The position numbers were made by a program, and so were the translations under genes. From NCBI RefSeq assembly GCF_900458895.1, contig NZ_LR962863.1, forward strand, positions 992,001 to 1,056,000: a stretch of 64,000 nt of DNA, given 5' to 3'. The notes below the pieces were generated by a model that saw only the letters and a program-made list of their open reading frames with translations, had not been told where the DNA came from and made no database searches. This DNA comes from Staphylococcus schleiferi (GTDB lineage: Bacteria; Bacillota; Bacilli; Staphylococcales; Staphylococcaceae). The first letter of the stretch is position 1. The number at the start of each line of letters is the position of its first letter. Below, piece by piece: positions 38,568 to 48,127 of this stretch.

Positions 38568-38990
38568 TTAAATGTGGGCGGCAATTTCTTTAGCTAATGC
38601 TGCTTTTTGAGTGTCGTCTATTGTGTCTTCGTGTGTATCCCACTGATAACCAAAGCCATCAATGTCATTTTCATAACGAGGTATCAAATGGAAATGAAGG
38701 TGGAAAACAGATTGTGAAGCGTATTCACCGTTATTTTGAATAATATTTAAACCATCTGGATGGAATGCTTCTTTAATTGCATTGGCTACGATAGGTAGTG
38801 CCTCACCGATATGTTTCATTGTTTCAGCATCTGTTTCGTAGATGTTAGGAGATGGTTTTTTAGGAACAAGTAAAGTATGACCTTTAGAAACTTGAGAAAT
38901 ATCTAAAAAAGCATAAACATAGTCATTTTCATACACTTTAAAACTTGGGATCTCCCAATCGATGATTTGAGAAAAAATTGTTTTTGTCAT
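38568..38990 (-). CDS. hit: HIT-family nucleotide hydrolase/transferase
   Basis: 140 aa. The histidine triad is FHLHFHLIP near residue 96-104, with the N-terminal Hint-type DWEIPSFKVYENDYVYAFLD. It acts on nucleotide phosphoramidates or dinucleoside polyphosphates. Divergent from ecsA, as in Bacillus and S. aureus where hit and ecsAB are neighbours. Confidence 0.93.
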   Translation of the reverse strand: MTKTIFSQIIDWEIPSFKVYENDYVYAFLDISQVSKGHTLLVPKKPSPNIYETDAETMKHIGEALPIVANAIKEAFHPDGLNIIQNNGEYASQSVFHLHFHLIPRYENDIDGFGYQWDTHEDTIDDTQKAALAKEIAAHI

Positions 38991-39127
38991 ATTGTGTACC
39001 CCCGTTTCTTCATTTAATTATTATTATAGCATGTGTATCTTTTGATGTAACGATTTTATACAACGACGATTAAATAGCAATTATAACGATGTTTTTGATA
39101 CAATAAAAATTACGGAGGTGCAAGTTA

Positions 39128-39862
39128 ATGACTGTGCATATAAAACATTTAACAGGTGGTTATGGTAAGAAACCTGTGATTAAAAATATAAATTTTGAAT
39201 TAAAAGATGGAGAAATCGTTGGTTTAATTGGATTAAATGGTGCCGGTAAAAGTACAACGATTAAACATATGTTAGGATTGTTAACACCGACAGAAGGGGA
39301 AATGTCCATTTCTGACATTGATATTAAAGAAGATATTAATGCGTACAGACAACATCTCTCTTATATTCCAGAAGCGCCAGTAATTTATGATGCTTTAACG
39401 CTAAAAGAACATATTGAAATGACAGCAATGGCTTATGGTATCGATTATGATGAGGCAATGAAGCGTGCAGAACCACTATTAAAAACATTTCGCTTGCAAG
39501 AACAACTTTCTGTATTCCCAAGTCATTTCTCTAAAGGAATGAAGCAAAAGGTCATGATTATTTGTGCGTTTATTGTAGAACCCGATTTATATATCATTGA
39601 TGAGCCATTTTTAGGGCTAGATCCATTAGGAATCCAATCTATGCTTGATTTAATGGAAGCTAAGAAAAAAGAAGGACGTACCGTTTTAATGAGTACACAT
39701 ATTTTAGCGACTGCTGAACGTTATTGTGATCGCTTCATTATATTGGATCATGGAGAAATCGTTGCAATGGGTGATTTAGATGAATTACGTCAGCAAACTG
39801 AAATGCCGGGCGCGACTTTAGATGATATCTATATTCATGTTACACAAGGAGCTGTTTCATGA
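39128..39862 (+). CDS. ecsA: ABC transporter ATPase EcsA
   Basis: 244 aa. Walker A GLNGAGKST, signature FSKGMKQK, Walker B LYIIDEPFLGLDPLG, H-loop STHILATAE. EcsAB affects protein secretion and export and, in staphylococci, peptide handling and autolysis. It overlaps ecsB by 4 bp (ATGA). ATG after ACGGAGGTG. Confidence 0.94.
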   Translation: MTVHIKHLTGGYGKKPVIKNINFELKDGEIVGLIGLNGAGKSTTIKHMLGLLTPTEGEMSISDIDIKEDINAYRQHLSYIPEAPVIYDALTLKEHIEMTAMAYGIDYDEAMKRAEPLLKTFRLQEQLSVFPSHFSKGMKQKVMIICAFIVEPDLYIIDEPFLGLDPLGIQSMLDLMEAKKKEGRTVLMSTHILATAERYCDRFIILDHGEIVAMGDLDELRQQTEMPGATLDDIYIHVTQGAVS

Positions 39863-41076
39863 TGACAGCTGCAAAGGAACTGTTTCAAAAAAGACTAAAA
39901 GCGCTTAGAGCTGAAAAAAATTATTATAATCGTTTCATCTTTAATGGCCATTTCAGTGTGTTTCTACTCATTTTGTTTGGTGCATTTATACTCGGTTATG
40001 GTCAGTGGTTAAAAAATGTACCAAAAGATGTCAATTACGCACTCATAATCGGAATCGTATTATCAATTACGTCTTTATTTCCTTTAAAAACATTACTTAA
40101 AGATGCAGACCGCTTATTTTTACTCCCTTTTGAAAAGCAAATGCGTGCATATATAAAGGAGAGTATCCAATATAGTTATTTAGCACGTATACCATTACAG
40201 ATTGTTTTGCTTATCATTACATATCCATTAGTACACACGGTATATCCAGACCGTATGCATGCATTTATTCTTGTGGTTCTAATGGCTTTTATATTTCCTT
40301 TATTAGGGTTAATCATCAAGTGGCAATGGTACCGATATCGACTTGAGAATTGGTCAGTGCAATTAATACTATTTTTAGTCTATCTTTCAGGTTACTATTT
40401 AATACTGGGGCCTTTTGATATTAAAGGGGTAGGTAGCATTGTCATTTTACTCGCATTGATAGTGTTATTTAACCGTTTAAATCAAAAAAGTCATTTCCCA
40501 TGGGAGTTTATGATTAAGCAAGCCCATCAACATCAAATTAATTATTATAAATTTGTAAATATGTTTACTGATGTCAAAGGGATACAAGAGCAAGCTGTTC
40601 GAAGACGTTATTTAGATTTTCTTTTAAAAACGCCAAAACCATTTAATGACAAACAAATGTATCCGTTTCTATTTAAAAGAAACTTTTTAAGAGGGCGCGA
40701 CGCATTTAATTTAACTTTACGCTTAGTGATTATCGCTATCGCGTTAATGATATGGTTAAGTCATCCAATTGTAAGTGCTATCATTGGCGGTTTATCTATG
40801 TATATTATCGTTTTACAAATGTCTCAATTTTATAAGCAAGAAGCGTATAGTTTGTGGCCACAAGTTTGGCCGGTTTCAGAGATGCATGTGATTGAAGGTT
40901 ATCGAAAATTTTTGCAGCACACAGTTTTAATTATAGGTATTATATTGAGCATCGTTTATATCATTTTGAATATAAGCTATTTCTACTTATTCATACTCTT
41001 TTTTATAGTAGGGTACTTAACTGTCAATGCAACAATCAAGAAGCTGAAATATCAAGAAAGCTTATTAAAAGATTAA
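39859..41076 (+). CDS. ecsB: ABC transporter permease EcsB
   Basis: 405 aa with about nine membrane helices, including paired hydrophobic stretches near the C-terminus. The order and 4-bp overlap with ecsA identify it. It starts ATG ATG at 39859/39862; either may be used. Convergent with traP, sharing a terminator. Confidence 0.92.
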   Translation: MMTAAKELFQKRLKALRAEKNYYNRFIFNGHFSVFLLILFGAFILGYGQWLKNVPKDVNYALIIGIVLSITSLFPLKTLLKDADRLFLLPFEKQMRAYIKESIQYSYLARIPLQIVLLIITYPLVHTVYPDRMHAFILVVLMAFIFPLLGLIIKWQWYRYRLENWSVQLILFLVYLSGYYLILGPFDIKGVGSIVILLALIVLFNRLNQKSHFPWEFMIKQAHQHQINYYKFVNMFTDVKGIQEQAVRRRYLDFLLKTPKPFNDKQMYPFLFKRNFLRGRDAFNLTLRLVIIAIALMIWLSHPIVSAIIGGLSMYIIVLQMSQFYKQEAYSLWPQVWPVSEMHVIEGYRKFLQHTVLIIGIILSIVYIILNISYFYLFILFFIVGYLTVNATIKKLKYQESLLKD

Positions 41077-41133
41077 AAAAGTCATTTGATGACATGGATG
41101 AAATGATTCATGCATCAAATGACTTTTCTTTTT
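41074..41133. terminator. shared terminator of ecsB and traP
   Basis: GTCATTTGATG faces CATCAAATGAC, with A-run before and T-run after. Confidence 0.85.
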
Positions 41134-41653
41134 ATGATTCTTCAGTTGTATCCTCTTCACTGATTGGATAGAAATATTGTTCCAAATATGAAGCATGCGC
41201 ACTTGAAGATCCTGCAAGGGGTCTAACACCTTCTTTTGAAAAGTGCTCACGAAATGCCGAAGATTTTTTGAAATCTTCATAAGCTTTACGTGATGTAAAA
41301 CCAAAGAAAACTTTATAAATATTACTGTGAATAGGTTTTAGTAATCTAAAGCTATTAAAACCTTCACTTGAATCTAAGCTTGGTACATAATTTTCAAGTT
41401 TATTTTCTAATTGATATTTATGATCCTCTGTTGTAGGAATAGAAATAAGCGCATGAAAGTTATCAGCTGATAGTTTACCTAATCTTGTTAATACGCGATA
41501 AGATTTAGGTTGTTGAAATACTGTCTCATTTTCTGTTTCATCAATCATAACGGATTGATCGTCACCTGAGAAAATAAGCAATTGATGTGATTGATTGTTA
41601 AGTTGGATTTGGCGTAAATATCCGTAAGTTCCGTATGTGATATAGAATTTCAT
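41132..41653 (-). CDS. traP: TRAP, antibiotic biosynthesis monooxygenase-fold protein
   Basis: 173 aa. It resembles staphylococcal TRAP (target of RNAIII-activating protein; YhgC/HmoB-like): an N-terminal beta domain (MKFYITYGTYGYLRQIQL) and a C-terminal ABM-type domain with FRLLKPIHSNIYKVFFGFTSRKAYEDF. The role in agr signalling has been disputed; a haem- or stress-related role is also possible, fitting the hem genes next door. ATG 41653 is set by AAGGAGGCGATC; the longer ORF lacks a site. Confidence 0.88.
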   Translation of the reverse strand: MKFYITYGTYGYLRQIQLNNQSHQLLIFSGDDQSVMIDETENETVFQQPKSYRVLTRLGKLSADNFHALISIPTTEDHKYQLENKLENYVPSLDSSEGFNSFRLLKPIHSNIYKVFFGFTSRKAYEDFKKSSAFREHFSKEGVRPLAGSSSAHASYLEQYFYPISEEDTTEES

Positions 41654-41828
41654 GGTGATCGCCTCCTTATTGCATTTATTATAAGCCGTATTCTTTGAAA
41701 TAACCACTATTTTATGCATAGTTAAAAAACAATTAAAGATTAGTGGAAAATGTGTTATTTCGCGCAAACAAACAACAGCTAAAAACGGCGCAACATCAAT
41801 ACTTTTACTAAAAATTTGAGATAAAAAA

Positions 41829-41946
41829 AAAGATGATTCAGTTGGGCTTGGTAGTTTTCTTCAATTTTCATAAATGAAGCTTCAATAATATTGAATCAAT
41901 TTCCCACTCAACGAGTTTATCTCATCTTAAATCATTTTTCAATTTA
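41829..41946. other. possible long-range stem in the traP-hemE gap
   Basis: AAGATGATTCAGTTGGG can partly pair with CCCACTCAACGAG…TCATCTT about 90 nt later. This is weak. The rest of the 41654-42151 interval holds no gene I can support. Confidence 0.25.
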
Positions 41947-42151
41947 TAATGAATATTGAATTTTGTTATATTGCAATTCACATCCATTTGGCGTTTGAGA
42001 TGCGTACGATTCGATGAAGTATGTAAATCCTCGAAAAGATTTCAAATGAAATGTAGTTTTAAATTTTTTATGACATTTGAGCCAGTTGGTAAAGGAATTA
42101 AGTCGTAATGTGATATATTAGTGAAGAATGACGTTGTTTAAGGAGGAACAT

Positions 42152-43189
42152 ATGAGTACGACGAAAAATGATACAATTTTACGCGCAATTAAGGGGGACG
42201 CCGTTCAGCATACACCTGTATGGTTCATGAGGCAAGCTGGGCGCTCTCAACCAGAATATCGAAAGTTAAAAGAAAAGTATTCACTGTTTGAGATTACACA
42301 TCAACCTGAACTTTGTGCATATGTGACAGCACTTCCTGTTGAGCAATATCAAACAGATGCAGCTGTTTTATATAAAGATATCATGACACCTTTAAAAGGA
42401 ATGGGTGTGGATGTAGATATTAAATCTGGTATTGGCCCTGTGATTGCCAACCCTATCCGAAAGATGTCTGATGTAGAAGCTTTAGGAAAGGTTGATCCTA
42501 AACGAGATGTTCCTTACGTATTAGACACTATTAAATTATTAACAGAAGAAAAATTAAATGTTCCACTGATAGGCTTTACAGGTGCACCGTTCACATTGGC
42601 AAGTTATATGATAGAAGGCGGGCCTTCTAAAAATTATAATTTGACTAAGGCATTAATGTATAGCGATGAGGCAACTTGGTTTAAATTGATGGATGTATTA
42701 ACAGAAATGTCTATTACTTATGTAGGTGCACAGATTCAAGCTGGAGCACAGCTCATTCAAGTTTTTGATTCTTGGGTAGGGGCCTTGAATCAAGCAGATT
42801 ATGATTATTACATTAAGCCTTGTATGGATAAATTACTAAAAGGGATTAAAGCATACGATGTGCCAGTGATTATGTTTGGAGTGGGTGCAAGTCATCTTAT
42901 TGAGTCTTGGCATTCATTACCAATTGATGTATTGGGCTTAGACTGGCGAATTACTATCAATGAGGCGAAAAATCGAGGTGTGACTAAGGCGGTACAAGGT
43001 AATTTAGATCCTAGCGTCTTACTTGCACCATGGCCTGTCATTGAATCTCGATTGAAGCCGATTTTAAATCAAGGGATGGCTCATGGGCGCCATATATTTA
43101 ATTTAGGGCATGGTGTTTTTCCTGAAGTGAAACCTGACACATTGCGTCGTGTATCACAGTTTGTTCACGATTATACGAAGCAAAATTAA
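42152..43189 (+). CDS. hemE: uroporphyrinogen decarboxylase
   Basis: 345 aa. It makes coproporphyrinogen III from uroporphyrinogen III in haem synthesis. Signature [16 protein letters not shown] at the N-terminus, [17 protein letters not shown] in the middle. ATG 42152 follows AAGGAGGAAC; a start at 42128 is less likely. First gene of hemE-hemH-hemY. Confidence 0.96.
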   Translation: MSTTKNDTILRAIKGDAVQHTPVWFMRQAGRSQPEYRKLKEKYSLFEITHQPELCAYVTALPVEQYQTDAAVLYKDIMTPLKGMGVDVDIKSGIGPVIANPIRKMSDVEALGKVDPKRDVPYVLDTIKLLTEEKLNVPLIGFTGAPFTLASYMIEGGPSKNYNLTKALMYSDEATWFKLMDVLTEMSITYVGAQIQAGAQLIQVFDSWVGALNQADYDYYIKPCMDKLLKGIKAYDVPVIMFGVGASHLIESWHSLPIDVLGLDWRITINEAKNRGVTKAVQGNLDPSVLLAPWPVIESRLKPILNQGMAHGRHIFNLGHGVFPEVKPDTLRRVSQFVHDYTKQN

Positions 43190-43219
43190 GAGAATCGAGT
43201 ATATAAAGGACGGATTAAG

Positions 43220-44143
43220 ATGAAAAAGGAAATAGGTTTATTAGTGATGGCTTATGGGACACCTTATCAAAAAAGCGATATAGAACCCTATTACACTGAT
43301 ATCAGACATGGTAGAAAGCCGTCAGATGAAGAGTTGGAAGATTTGATTTCACGTTATGAGGCGATTGGGGGATTATCGCCGTTAGCAGGTACAACTGAAA
43401 GACAAGCAGAAGCATTGCTAGAAGCTTTAAACAACAGCTATGATGATCTTTCATTTAAGTTGTATATCGGCTTAAAACACATTCATCCTTATATTGAGGA
43501 CGCCATCGACAAAATGCACAATGATGGTATTAAAGAAGCAGTAACGGTTGTATTAGCACCACATTTTTCTAATTTTTCTATTGCTTCTTATAATCGCCGT
43601 GCTCAAGAAAAAGCGGATCAATATGGCATTCAATTACAGCATGTGAATCATTATTATGCGCAACCGAAATTTATTGATTATTGGACAATGCGCGTGAATG
43701 AAACTTTAGAAAATATTCCTAAAGAAGCACATGATCAAACCGTACTTATCGTTTCTGCACACAGTTTACCTGAAAAAATGATTGTAGAAAATAACGATCC
43801 ATATCCATTTGAATTAAATGAAACAGCGAAACTGATTAAAGCGCAATCTTTGATTCAAAATGTTGCAGTTGGCTGGCAATCAGAAGGGAAAACGGGTACG
43901 CCTTGGCTTGGGCCTGATGTACAAGACTTAACAAGAAGTCTTTATGAAAAAAATCATTACCAACACTTTATTTATACACCAGTTGGGTTTGTAGCGGAGC
44001 ATTTAGAAGTGTTATATGATAATGATTATGAATGCAAGGTTGTATGTGACGATGTCGGAGCCACATATCACCGCCCACCTATGCCAGACACACATCCTCT
44101 ATTTATTGGAGCGATTGTGGATGAAATTTCAAATATTTTTTGA
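43220..44143 (+). CDS. hemH: coproporphyrin III ferrochelatase
   Basis: 307 aa, also named cpfC. It inserts iron into coproporphyrin III in the Gram-positive haem route. Motifs: LLVMAYGTPYQKSDIEPYYTDIR, SAHSLPEKM (catalytic His) and PVGFVAEHLEVLYDND (Glu and His). It lies 30 bp after hemE and 14 bp before hemY. Confidence 0.95.
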   Translation: MKKEIGLLVMAYGTPYQKSDIEPYYTDIRHGRKPSDEELEDLISRYEAIGGLSPLAGTTERQAEALLEALNNSYDDLSFKLYIGLKHIHPYIEDAIDKMHNDGIKEAVTVVLAPHFSNFSIASYNRRAQEKADQYGIQLQHVNHYYAQPKFIDYWTMRVNETLENIPKEAHDQTVLIVSAHSLPEKMIVENNDPYPFELNETAKLIKAQSLIQNVAVGWQSEGKTGTPWLGPDVQDLTRSLYEKNHYQHFIYTPVGFVAEHLEVLYDNDYECKVVCDDVGATYHRPPMPDTHPLFIGAIVDEISNIF

Positions 44144-44157
44144 AAGCGTGATGAAAA

Positions 44158-45564
44158 ATGACAAAAGTTGCAATCGTTGGCGCGGGTATTACTGGATTAG
44201 CGAGTGCATATTTTATTAAAAGCCAATATCCTCATGTCGAGATTACTGTTTATGAAGCAACGGATCGCGCAGGGGGCAAAGTTAAAACAGTGCAACGTGA
44301 TGGCTATACTATTGAACTTGGGCCAGAGTCTTATTTGGGACGCAAAACCATTATGACTGAAGTAGCAAAATCAATCGGTATGTCAGATGAAGATATTGTC
44401 ACTAATGAGACAGGTCAATCTTATATTTATGCGCATAATCAATTATATCCTATACCTGGAGGATCCATTTTAGGGGTTCCAACGGACTTAAAGCCTTTTA
44501 TGCTGACAAAGTTAATTTCATTTAAAGGAAAACTCCGTGCGCTGAAAGATCTTTCTTTAAAACCAATCGCAATGGAAGATGAAAATGATATTTCAGTGGG
44601 TCACTTTTTTAGAGCAAGATTAGGGGATGAAATGCTTGAAAACTTAATTGAACCTCTTTTAAGTGGTATCTATGGGACAGATATTGATCAGTTAAGTTTA
44701 ATGAGCACATTTCCTAATTTTAAAGCTTTAGAAGAAAAGCATGGAAGTATTATTAAAGGGATGCAACAAGTTAAAAAGGAAAGACAACAACTTGCGCATC
44801 ATAATCATAAAGGACCACAAGGCCAGTTCAAACAATTCAAAAATGGCCTCAATGACTTTATTAATCAACTAGAAAGTTGGTTAGTTAATCATGATGTGAA
44901 TTTCGAGTATGAAACAAAAGTTCATGATTTAGTGGCAACACAAAAGGGTTACTTTGTTGAACTAGCGCAAGAGGAAAGAGTATTTTATGATGGCGTTATT
45001 GTGACAACACCACATCAATCGTTTAGAGATTGGTTCAGTAGTGATCCGACATTTGATTATTTTTATCAACTTCAAGCGTCTTCAGTGGCAACTATAGTCT
45101 TTGCTTTTGATGAAAAAAATATTAAAAACACATACAATGGAACAGGATTTGTCATTGCAAGAACTAGTCAAACAGATATTACGGCATGTACTTGGACAAC
45201 CAAAAAATGGCCCCATACAACACCAGAAGGTAAAGTGTTGATTCGTGCTTATATTGGTAAACCAGGTGACAACATTGTTAACGAGAAATCGGACGATGAA
45301 CTTGTTGCTATAGCTAAAAAAGATTTGTCACAAATGATGACTTTTTATGGTGAACCCGATTTTACTATTGTTAATAAAATGCCTTATGCGAGTCCTCAAT
45401 ATCATGTGGGCCATATCGGTAAAATCAAAGAAATACAGCAACATATATATGAGAATTATCCACACTTACAAATTACGGGTGCGCCTTTTGAAGCGGTAGG
45501 ATTACCTGACTGTATTCAACAAGCGAAAGATGCGGTTTCTAAATTATTACCGAGATTGGTTTAA
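44158..45564 (+). CDS. hemY: coproporphyrinogen III oxidase (FAD-dependent)
   Basis: 468 aa, also named cgoX. FAD-binding VAIVGAGITGLASAYFIK at the start, TDRAGGKVKTVQRDGYTIELGPESYLG, and a C-terminal FAD contact (GAPFEAVGLPDCIQQAKDAV). In firmicutes it oxidises coproporphyrinogen III, the step before hemH acts. ATG lies after GCGTGATGAAAA, a weak site, so translation may be coupled to hemH. Confidence 0.95.
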   Translation: MTKVAIVGAGITGLASAYFIKSQYPHVEITVYEATDRAGGKVKTVQRDGYTIELGPESYLGRKTIMTEVAKSIGMSDEDIVTNETGQSYIYAHNQLYPIPGGSILGVPTDLKPFMLTKLISFKGKLRALKDLSLKPIAMEDENDISVGHFFRARLGDEMLENLIEPLLSGIYGTDIDQLSLMSTFPNFKALEEKHGSIIKGMQQVKKERQQLAHHNHKGPQGQFKQFKNGLNDFINQLESWLVNHDVNFEYETKVHDLVATQKGYFVELAQEERVFYDGVIVTTPHQSFRDWFSSDPTFDYFYQLQASSVATIVFAFDEKNIKNTYNGTGFVIARTSQTDITACTWTTKKWPHTTPEGKVLIRAYIGKPGDNIVNEKSDDELVAIAKKDLSQMMTFYGEPDFTIVNKMPYASPQYHVGHIGKIKEIQQHIYENYPHLQITGAPFEAVGLPDCIQQAKDAVSKLLPRLV

Positions 45565-45649
45565 AACGTGTTTTTAAACTTAGAGGACTGTTTTTAATAA
45601 GCTTAATAGCTGTCCTGAGATTGTTTTTAATTGATCAGTTTTTAATGAG

Positions 45650-45690
45650 AGGTGTGTATCATTTTCTAATGATTTACACCTATTTTTATT
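45650..45690 (+). terminator. terminator of the hem genes
   Basis: AGGTGTGTATCATT pairs with AATGATTTACACCT, followed by ATTTTTATTT. Nothing else is seen in 45691-45883 apart from the promoter of the next gene. Confidence 0.8.
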
Positions 45691-45883
45691 TATAAAGTGT
45701 CACTTTACAGTGCTCAAATGATTAAAATCGTTTGAAATGAAAACAGTGAGCGTCAAAATAACTACACAAGAATTCATTAACGGATAATCCATTATTTTAC
45801 TGCTCCAACCGTTGAGACGTGAATATATCCTATTCGCATGGTATGATATTTATTATTGGCGCAGTAAAAAAGGAGTTTTGAAA

Positions 45884-46438
45884 ATGACAAAAGTTTATAT
45901 TGTTCACGGTTATCAAGCAGATTCCACCAAGCATTGGTTTCCTTGGTTAAAGCAATCTTTGGAATTGGAAGGTCATGAAGTAGAAATTTTGAATTTACCT
46001 GATTCAAGCCATCCTAAAGTTGATGTCTGGTTAGATTATATGAACCAAAATGTAACAGAAGTGAATAGTGATACAATTTTTGTCACACACAGTCTGGGTG
46101 CTATTACAACGCTTAAATTTCTCAATGATTTAGATGTCAATCATATTGGAAGTCTAGCTATCGTATCTGGTTTTAAAGATGGTATTTCTGACATGCCTGA
46201 ACTCGAACCTTTTGTCCAACAAGATGTAGACTTTGAAAATTTGCAAAATAAAATACTACATAGATTCGGTATCGCTGCTAAAAATGACACAGTGGTACCT
46301 TATGAAGCAACGAAGCGCTTATGTGAGGCGTTAGATGCCAAGTTTTACTTACAGGAAGAGGGCGGACATTTTTGTGAGCAAGACGGCTATGACTCTTTCT
46401 TATTTTTAAAGAAAAAAATATTAACAAATTTTGATTAA
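45884..46438 (+). CDS. RBBP9/YdeN-type serine hydrolase
   Basis: 184 aa alpha/beta hydrolase. N-terminal VYIVHGYQADSTKHWFPWLKQ, nucleophile THSLGAI, acid in KNDTVVPYEATKRL, and His in EEGGHFCEQDGY. Substrate unknown. ATG 45884 after AAAAAAGGAG; the longer ORF is not supported. Confidence 0.88.
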   Translation: MTKVYIVHGYQADSTKHWFPWLKQSLELEGHEVEILNLPDSSHPKVDVWLDYMNQNVTEVNSDTIFVTHSLGAITTLKFLNDLDVNHIGSLAIVSGFKDGISDMPELEPFVQQDVDFENLQNKILHRFGIAAKNDTVVPYEATKRLCEALDAKFYLQEEGGHFCEQDGYDSFLFLKKKILTNFD

Positions 46439-46579
46439 TAGATTAAAATTTGTACAAATTCTGAAAATAAAGTGTTATCGCTTGAATTATTAGGTTAACC
46501 TAAATATAATGTCAGGTGTAGAATTCATTTTATTTCTACATAATGTTTGTATTCTCCTAATCATGTTTAAGATTCCATT

Positions 46580-46620
46580 TACTCTCAAGGCACCCTTTTT
46601 CGCCTTGAGAGTCTTTATTT
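46580..46620 (+). terminator. hairpin terminator
   Basis: ACTCTCAAGG pairs with CCTTGAGAGT, followed by CTTTATTT. It lies ~140 bp after the hydrolase gene; the interval 46439-46868 has no supported gene. Confidence 0.75.
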
Positions 46621-46868
46621 ATGGAAGAGTGGACAGTTATTATTCACGTGATTTTGCCATAAATAAAAATAAGATCGAGTTTTTGTTTGAAAGAAGCTTA
46701 TCAATCTAGCAATCAACGTGTATTATTTAATAGATTTAGCTGTCTATTATCCTTAAATGCATCATCATTTAGCATAAATCACTCAAGTTCTACTATATTA
46801 TTTCCTCACTTAACTTATTTATTTACTTAAAAGGGGTGGATATTACACATTTTTTTGTGATAAAGGCG

Positions 46869-46897
46869 TTGACGTTTTTGAGCGTAAACTATATACT
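46869..46897 (+). promoter_or_regulatory. promoter of the first tRNA-Glu
   Basis: TTGACG, 17 bp, TATACT: a near-consensus sigma-A promoter 29 bp before the tRNA. Confidence 0.8.
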
Positions 46898-46925
46898 TAA
46901 AAAGTCGTTAATATTTCTAATGTTT

Positions 46926-46997
46926 TGGCTCCTTGGTCAAGCGGTTAAGACACCGCCCTTTCACGGCGGTAACACGGGTTCGAGTCCCGTAGGAGTC
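46926..46997 (+). tRNA. tRNA-Glu (TTC), copy 1
   Basis: Acceptor arms GGCTCCT/AGGAGTC, anticodon TTC. Identical body to 47615-47686. Confidence 0.95.
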
Positions 46998-47049
46998 ATT
47001 AAAATCATTTATTTTAAATCAATAATATTTTAAAAAATTTAAAAAATTG

Positions 47050-47078
47050 TTGACATTAGATTAACAATTTGGTAAGAT
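47050..47078 (+). promoter_or_regulatory. promoter of the tRNA-fMet to Glu array
   Basis: TTGACA, 17 bp, TAAGAT: a strong sigma-A type promoter 31 bp before tRNA-fMet. Confidence 0.8.
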
Positions 47079-47109
47079 AAATTAGTAAGTTGTTTTGAAA
47101 TAATATTAG

Positions 47110-47183
<74 letters not shown>

Positions 47184-47191
47184 TTTTTTAA

Positions 47192-47268
47192 GGTCCCGTA
47201 GTGGAGCGGTTTAACACGCCTGCCTGTCACGCAGGAGATCGCGGGTTCGATTCCCGTCGGGACCGCCA
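47192..47268 (+). tRNA. tRNA-Asp (GTC)
   Basis: Acceptor arms GGTCCCG/CGGGACC, anticodon GTC, encoded CCA. Confidence 0.95.
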
Positions 47269-47278
47269 TTTGTAATAT

Positions 47279-47351
47279 GGTTCAGTAGCTCAGTCGGTAG
47301 AGCAAAGGACTGAAAATCCTTGTGTCGGCGGTTCGATTCCGTCCTGAACCA
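47279..47351 (+). tRNA. tRNA-Phe (GAA)
   Basis: Acceptor arms GGTTCAG/CTGAACC, anticodon GAA. Confidence 0.95.
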
Positions 47352-47364
47352 CTTCTTAAATCAC

Positions 47365-47438
47365 GGCGGTTGTGGCGAAGTGGTTAACGCATCGGATTGT
47401 GGTTCCGACATTCGTGGGTTCGATTCCCATCAACCGCC
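47365..47438 (+). tRNA. tRNA-His (GTG)
   Basis: G(-1) faces C73, acceptor GCGGTTG/CAACCGC, anticodon GTG. Its 3' end is repeated at the very start of the window. Confidence 0.95.
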
Positions 47439-47457
47439 TATATCGTTTATTATGACT

Positions 47458-47531
47458 GCGGGTGTAGTTTAATGGCAAAACCTCAGCCTTCCAAGCTGAT
47501 GTTGTGGGTTCGATTCCCATCACCCGCTCCA
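47458..47531 (+). tRNA. tRNA-Gly (TCC), proteinogenic type
   Basis: Acceptor GCGGGTG/CACCCGC, anticodon TCC, normal D-loop with GG and T-loop TTCGATT, encoded CCA. Contrast with the cell-wall type pair at 201-376. Confidence 0.95.
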
Positions 47532-47538
47532 TTGTTAT

Positions 47539-47613
47539 TCCACAGTAGCTCAGTGGTAGAGCTATCGGCTGTTAACCGATCGGTCGTAGGTTCGAGTCCT
47601 ACCTGTGGAGCCA
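47539..47613 (+). tRNA. tRNA-Asn (GTT)
   Basis: Acceptor TCCACAG/CTGTGGA, anticodon GTT, encoded CCA. Confidence 0.95.
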
Positions 47614-47614
47614 T

Positions 47615-47686
47615 GGCTCCTTGGTCAAGCGGTTAAGACACCGCCCTTTCACGGCGGTAACACGGGTTCGAGTCCCGTAGGAGTCA
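47615..47686 (+). tRNA. tRNA-Glu (TTC), copy 2
   Basis: Same sequence as the 46926-46997 gene. It starts one base after the CCA of tRNA-Asn and is followed by a terminator. Confidence 0.95.
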
Positions 47687-47688
47687 TA

Positions 47689-47722
47689 TAATCAGAAGTG
47701 AAATATCGCTTCTGATTTTTTT
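47689..47722 (+). terminator. terminator between tRNA-Glu and tRNA-Ser
   Basis: AATCAGAAG pairs with CTTCTGATT, followed by a T-run. Confidence 0.85.
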
Positions 47723-47733
47723 AATTTGATTAT

Positions 47734-47822
47734 GGAGAGTTGTCCGAGTTGGCCGAAGGAGCACGCCTGGAAAGTGTGTAGGCGCCAAAAGCGTCTCGAG
47801 GGTTCGAATCCCTTGCTCTCCG
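47734..47822 (+). tRNA. tRNA-Ser (GGA), island attachment gene
   Basis: Class II tRNA: acceptor GGAGAGT/GCTCTCC, anticodon GGA, long variable arm. Its 3' end is copied at 50885, marking it as an integration site. Confidence 0.95.
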
Positions 47823-47857
47823 CTAGGGCGCCAAAAAAGTTTATCTTACTTTTTTGG
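47812..47857 (+). repeat. attL-like direct repeat at the tRNA-Ser 3' end
   Basis: 46 bp from the tRNA end through the terminator stem (CTTGCTCTCCGCTAGGGCGC to ACTTTTTTGG). 44 of 46 positions match the copy at 50885-50930. This is the pattern left by site-specific integration at a tRNA gene. Confidence 0.8.
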
Positions 47858-47866
47858 TGCTTTTTT
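47826..47866 (+). terminator. terminator of tRNA-Ser
   Basis: GCGCCAAAAAAGT pairs with ACTTTTTTGGTGC, then TTTTTTT. It lies inside the direct repeat. Confidence 0.9.
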
Positions 47867-48080
47867 TATTTGGCTAAAAAAGCTAGTTATATCAAGGTTT
47901 TTTCGATTATCAATAATTCCTGGAAAAATGTTATTAAACTATCTTAAACTTGCTTTTAGAAATTTTTGGTCACAAAGTGGCTAGTCACAAAATGAAAAAC
48001 TGTAAATATAGTCACAAGATTTGAGTCGTTTAGTCACAAGGAATCAATCACGTAATTTTTTCAACAATATACATAAAAAA

Positions 48081-48124
48081 TAAAGCACTTAGTCCAGAAA
48101 AATATGGATTAAGTGCTTTTTTAT
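48081..48124 (+). terminator. module terminator 1
   Basis: AAAGCACTTA pairs with TAAGTGCTTT, then TTTT. It is followed by AACCAGTTGA and leader type B. Confidence 0.8.
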
Positions 48125-48127
48125 ATT

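Noticed and set aside
41829..41946. Riboswitch upstream of hemE
   Set aside because: Only a loose long-range pairing is visible, with no conserved core that I recognise.
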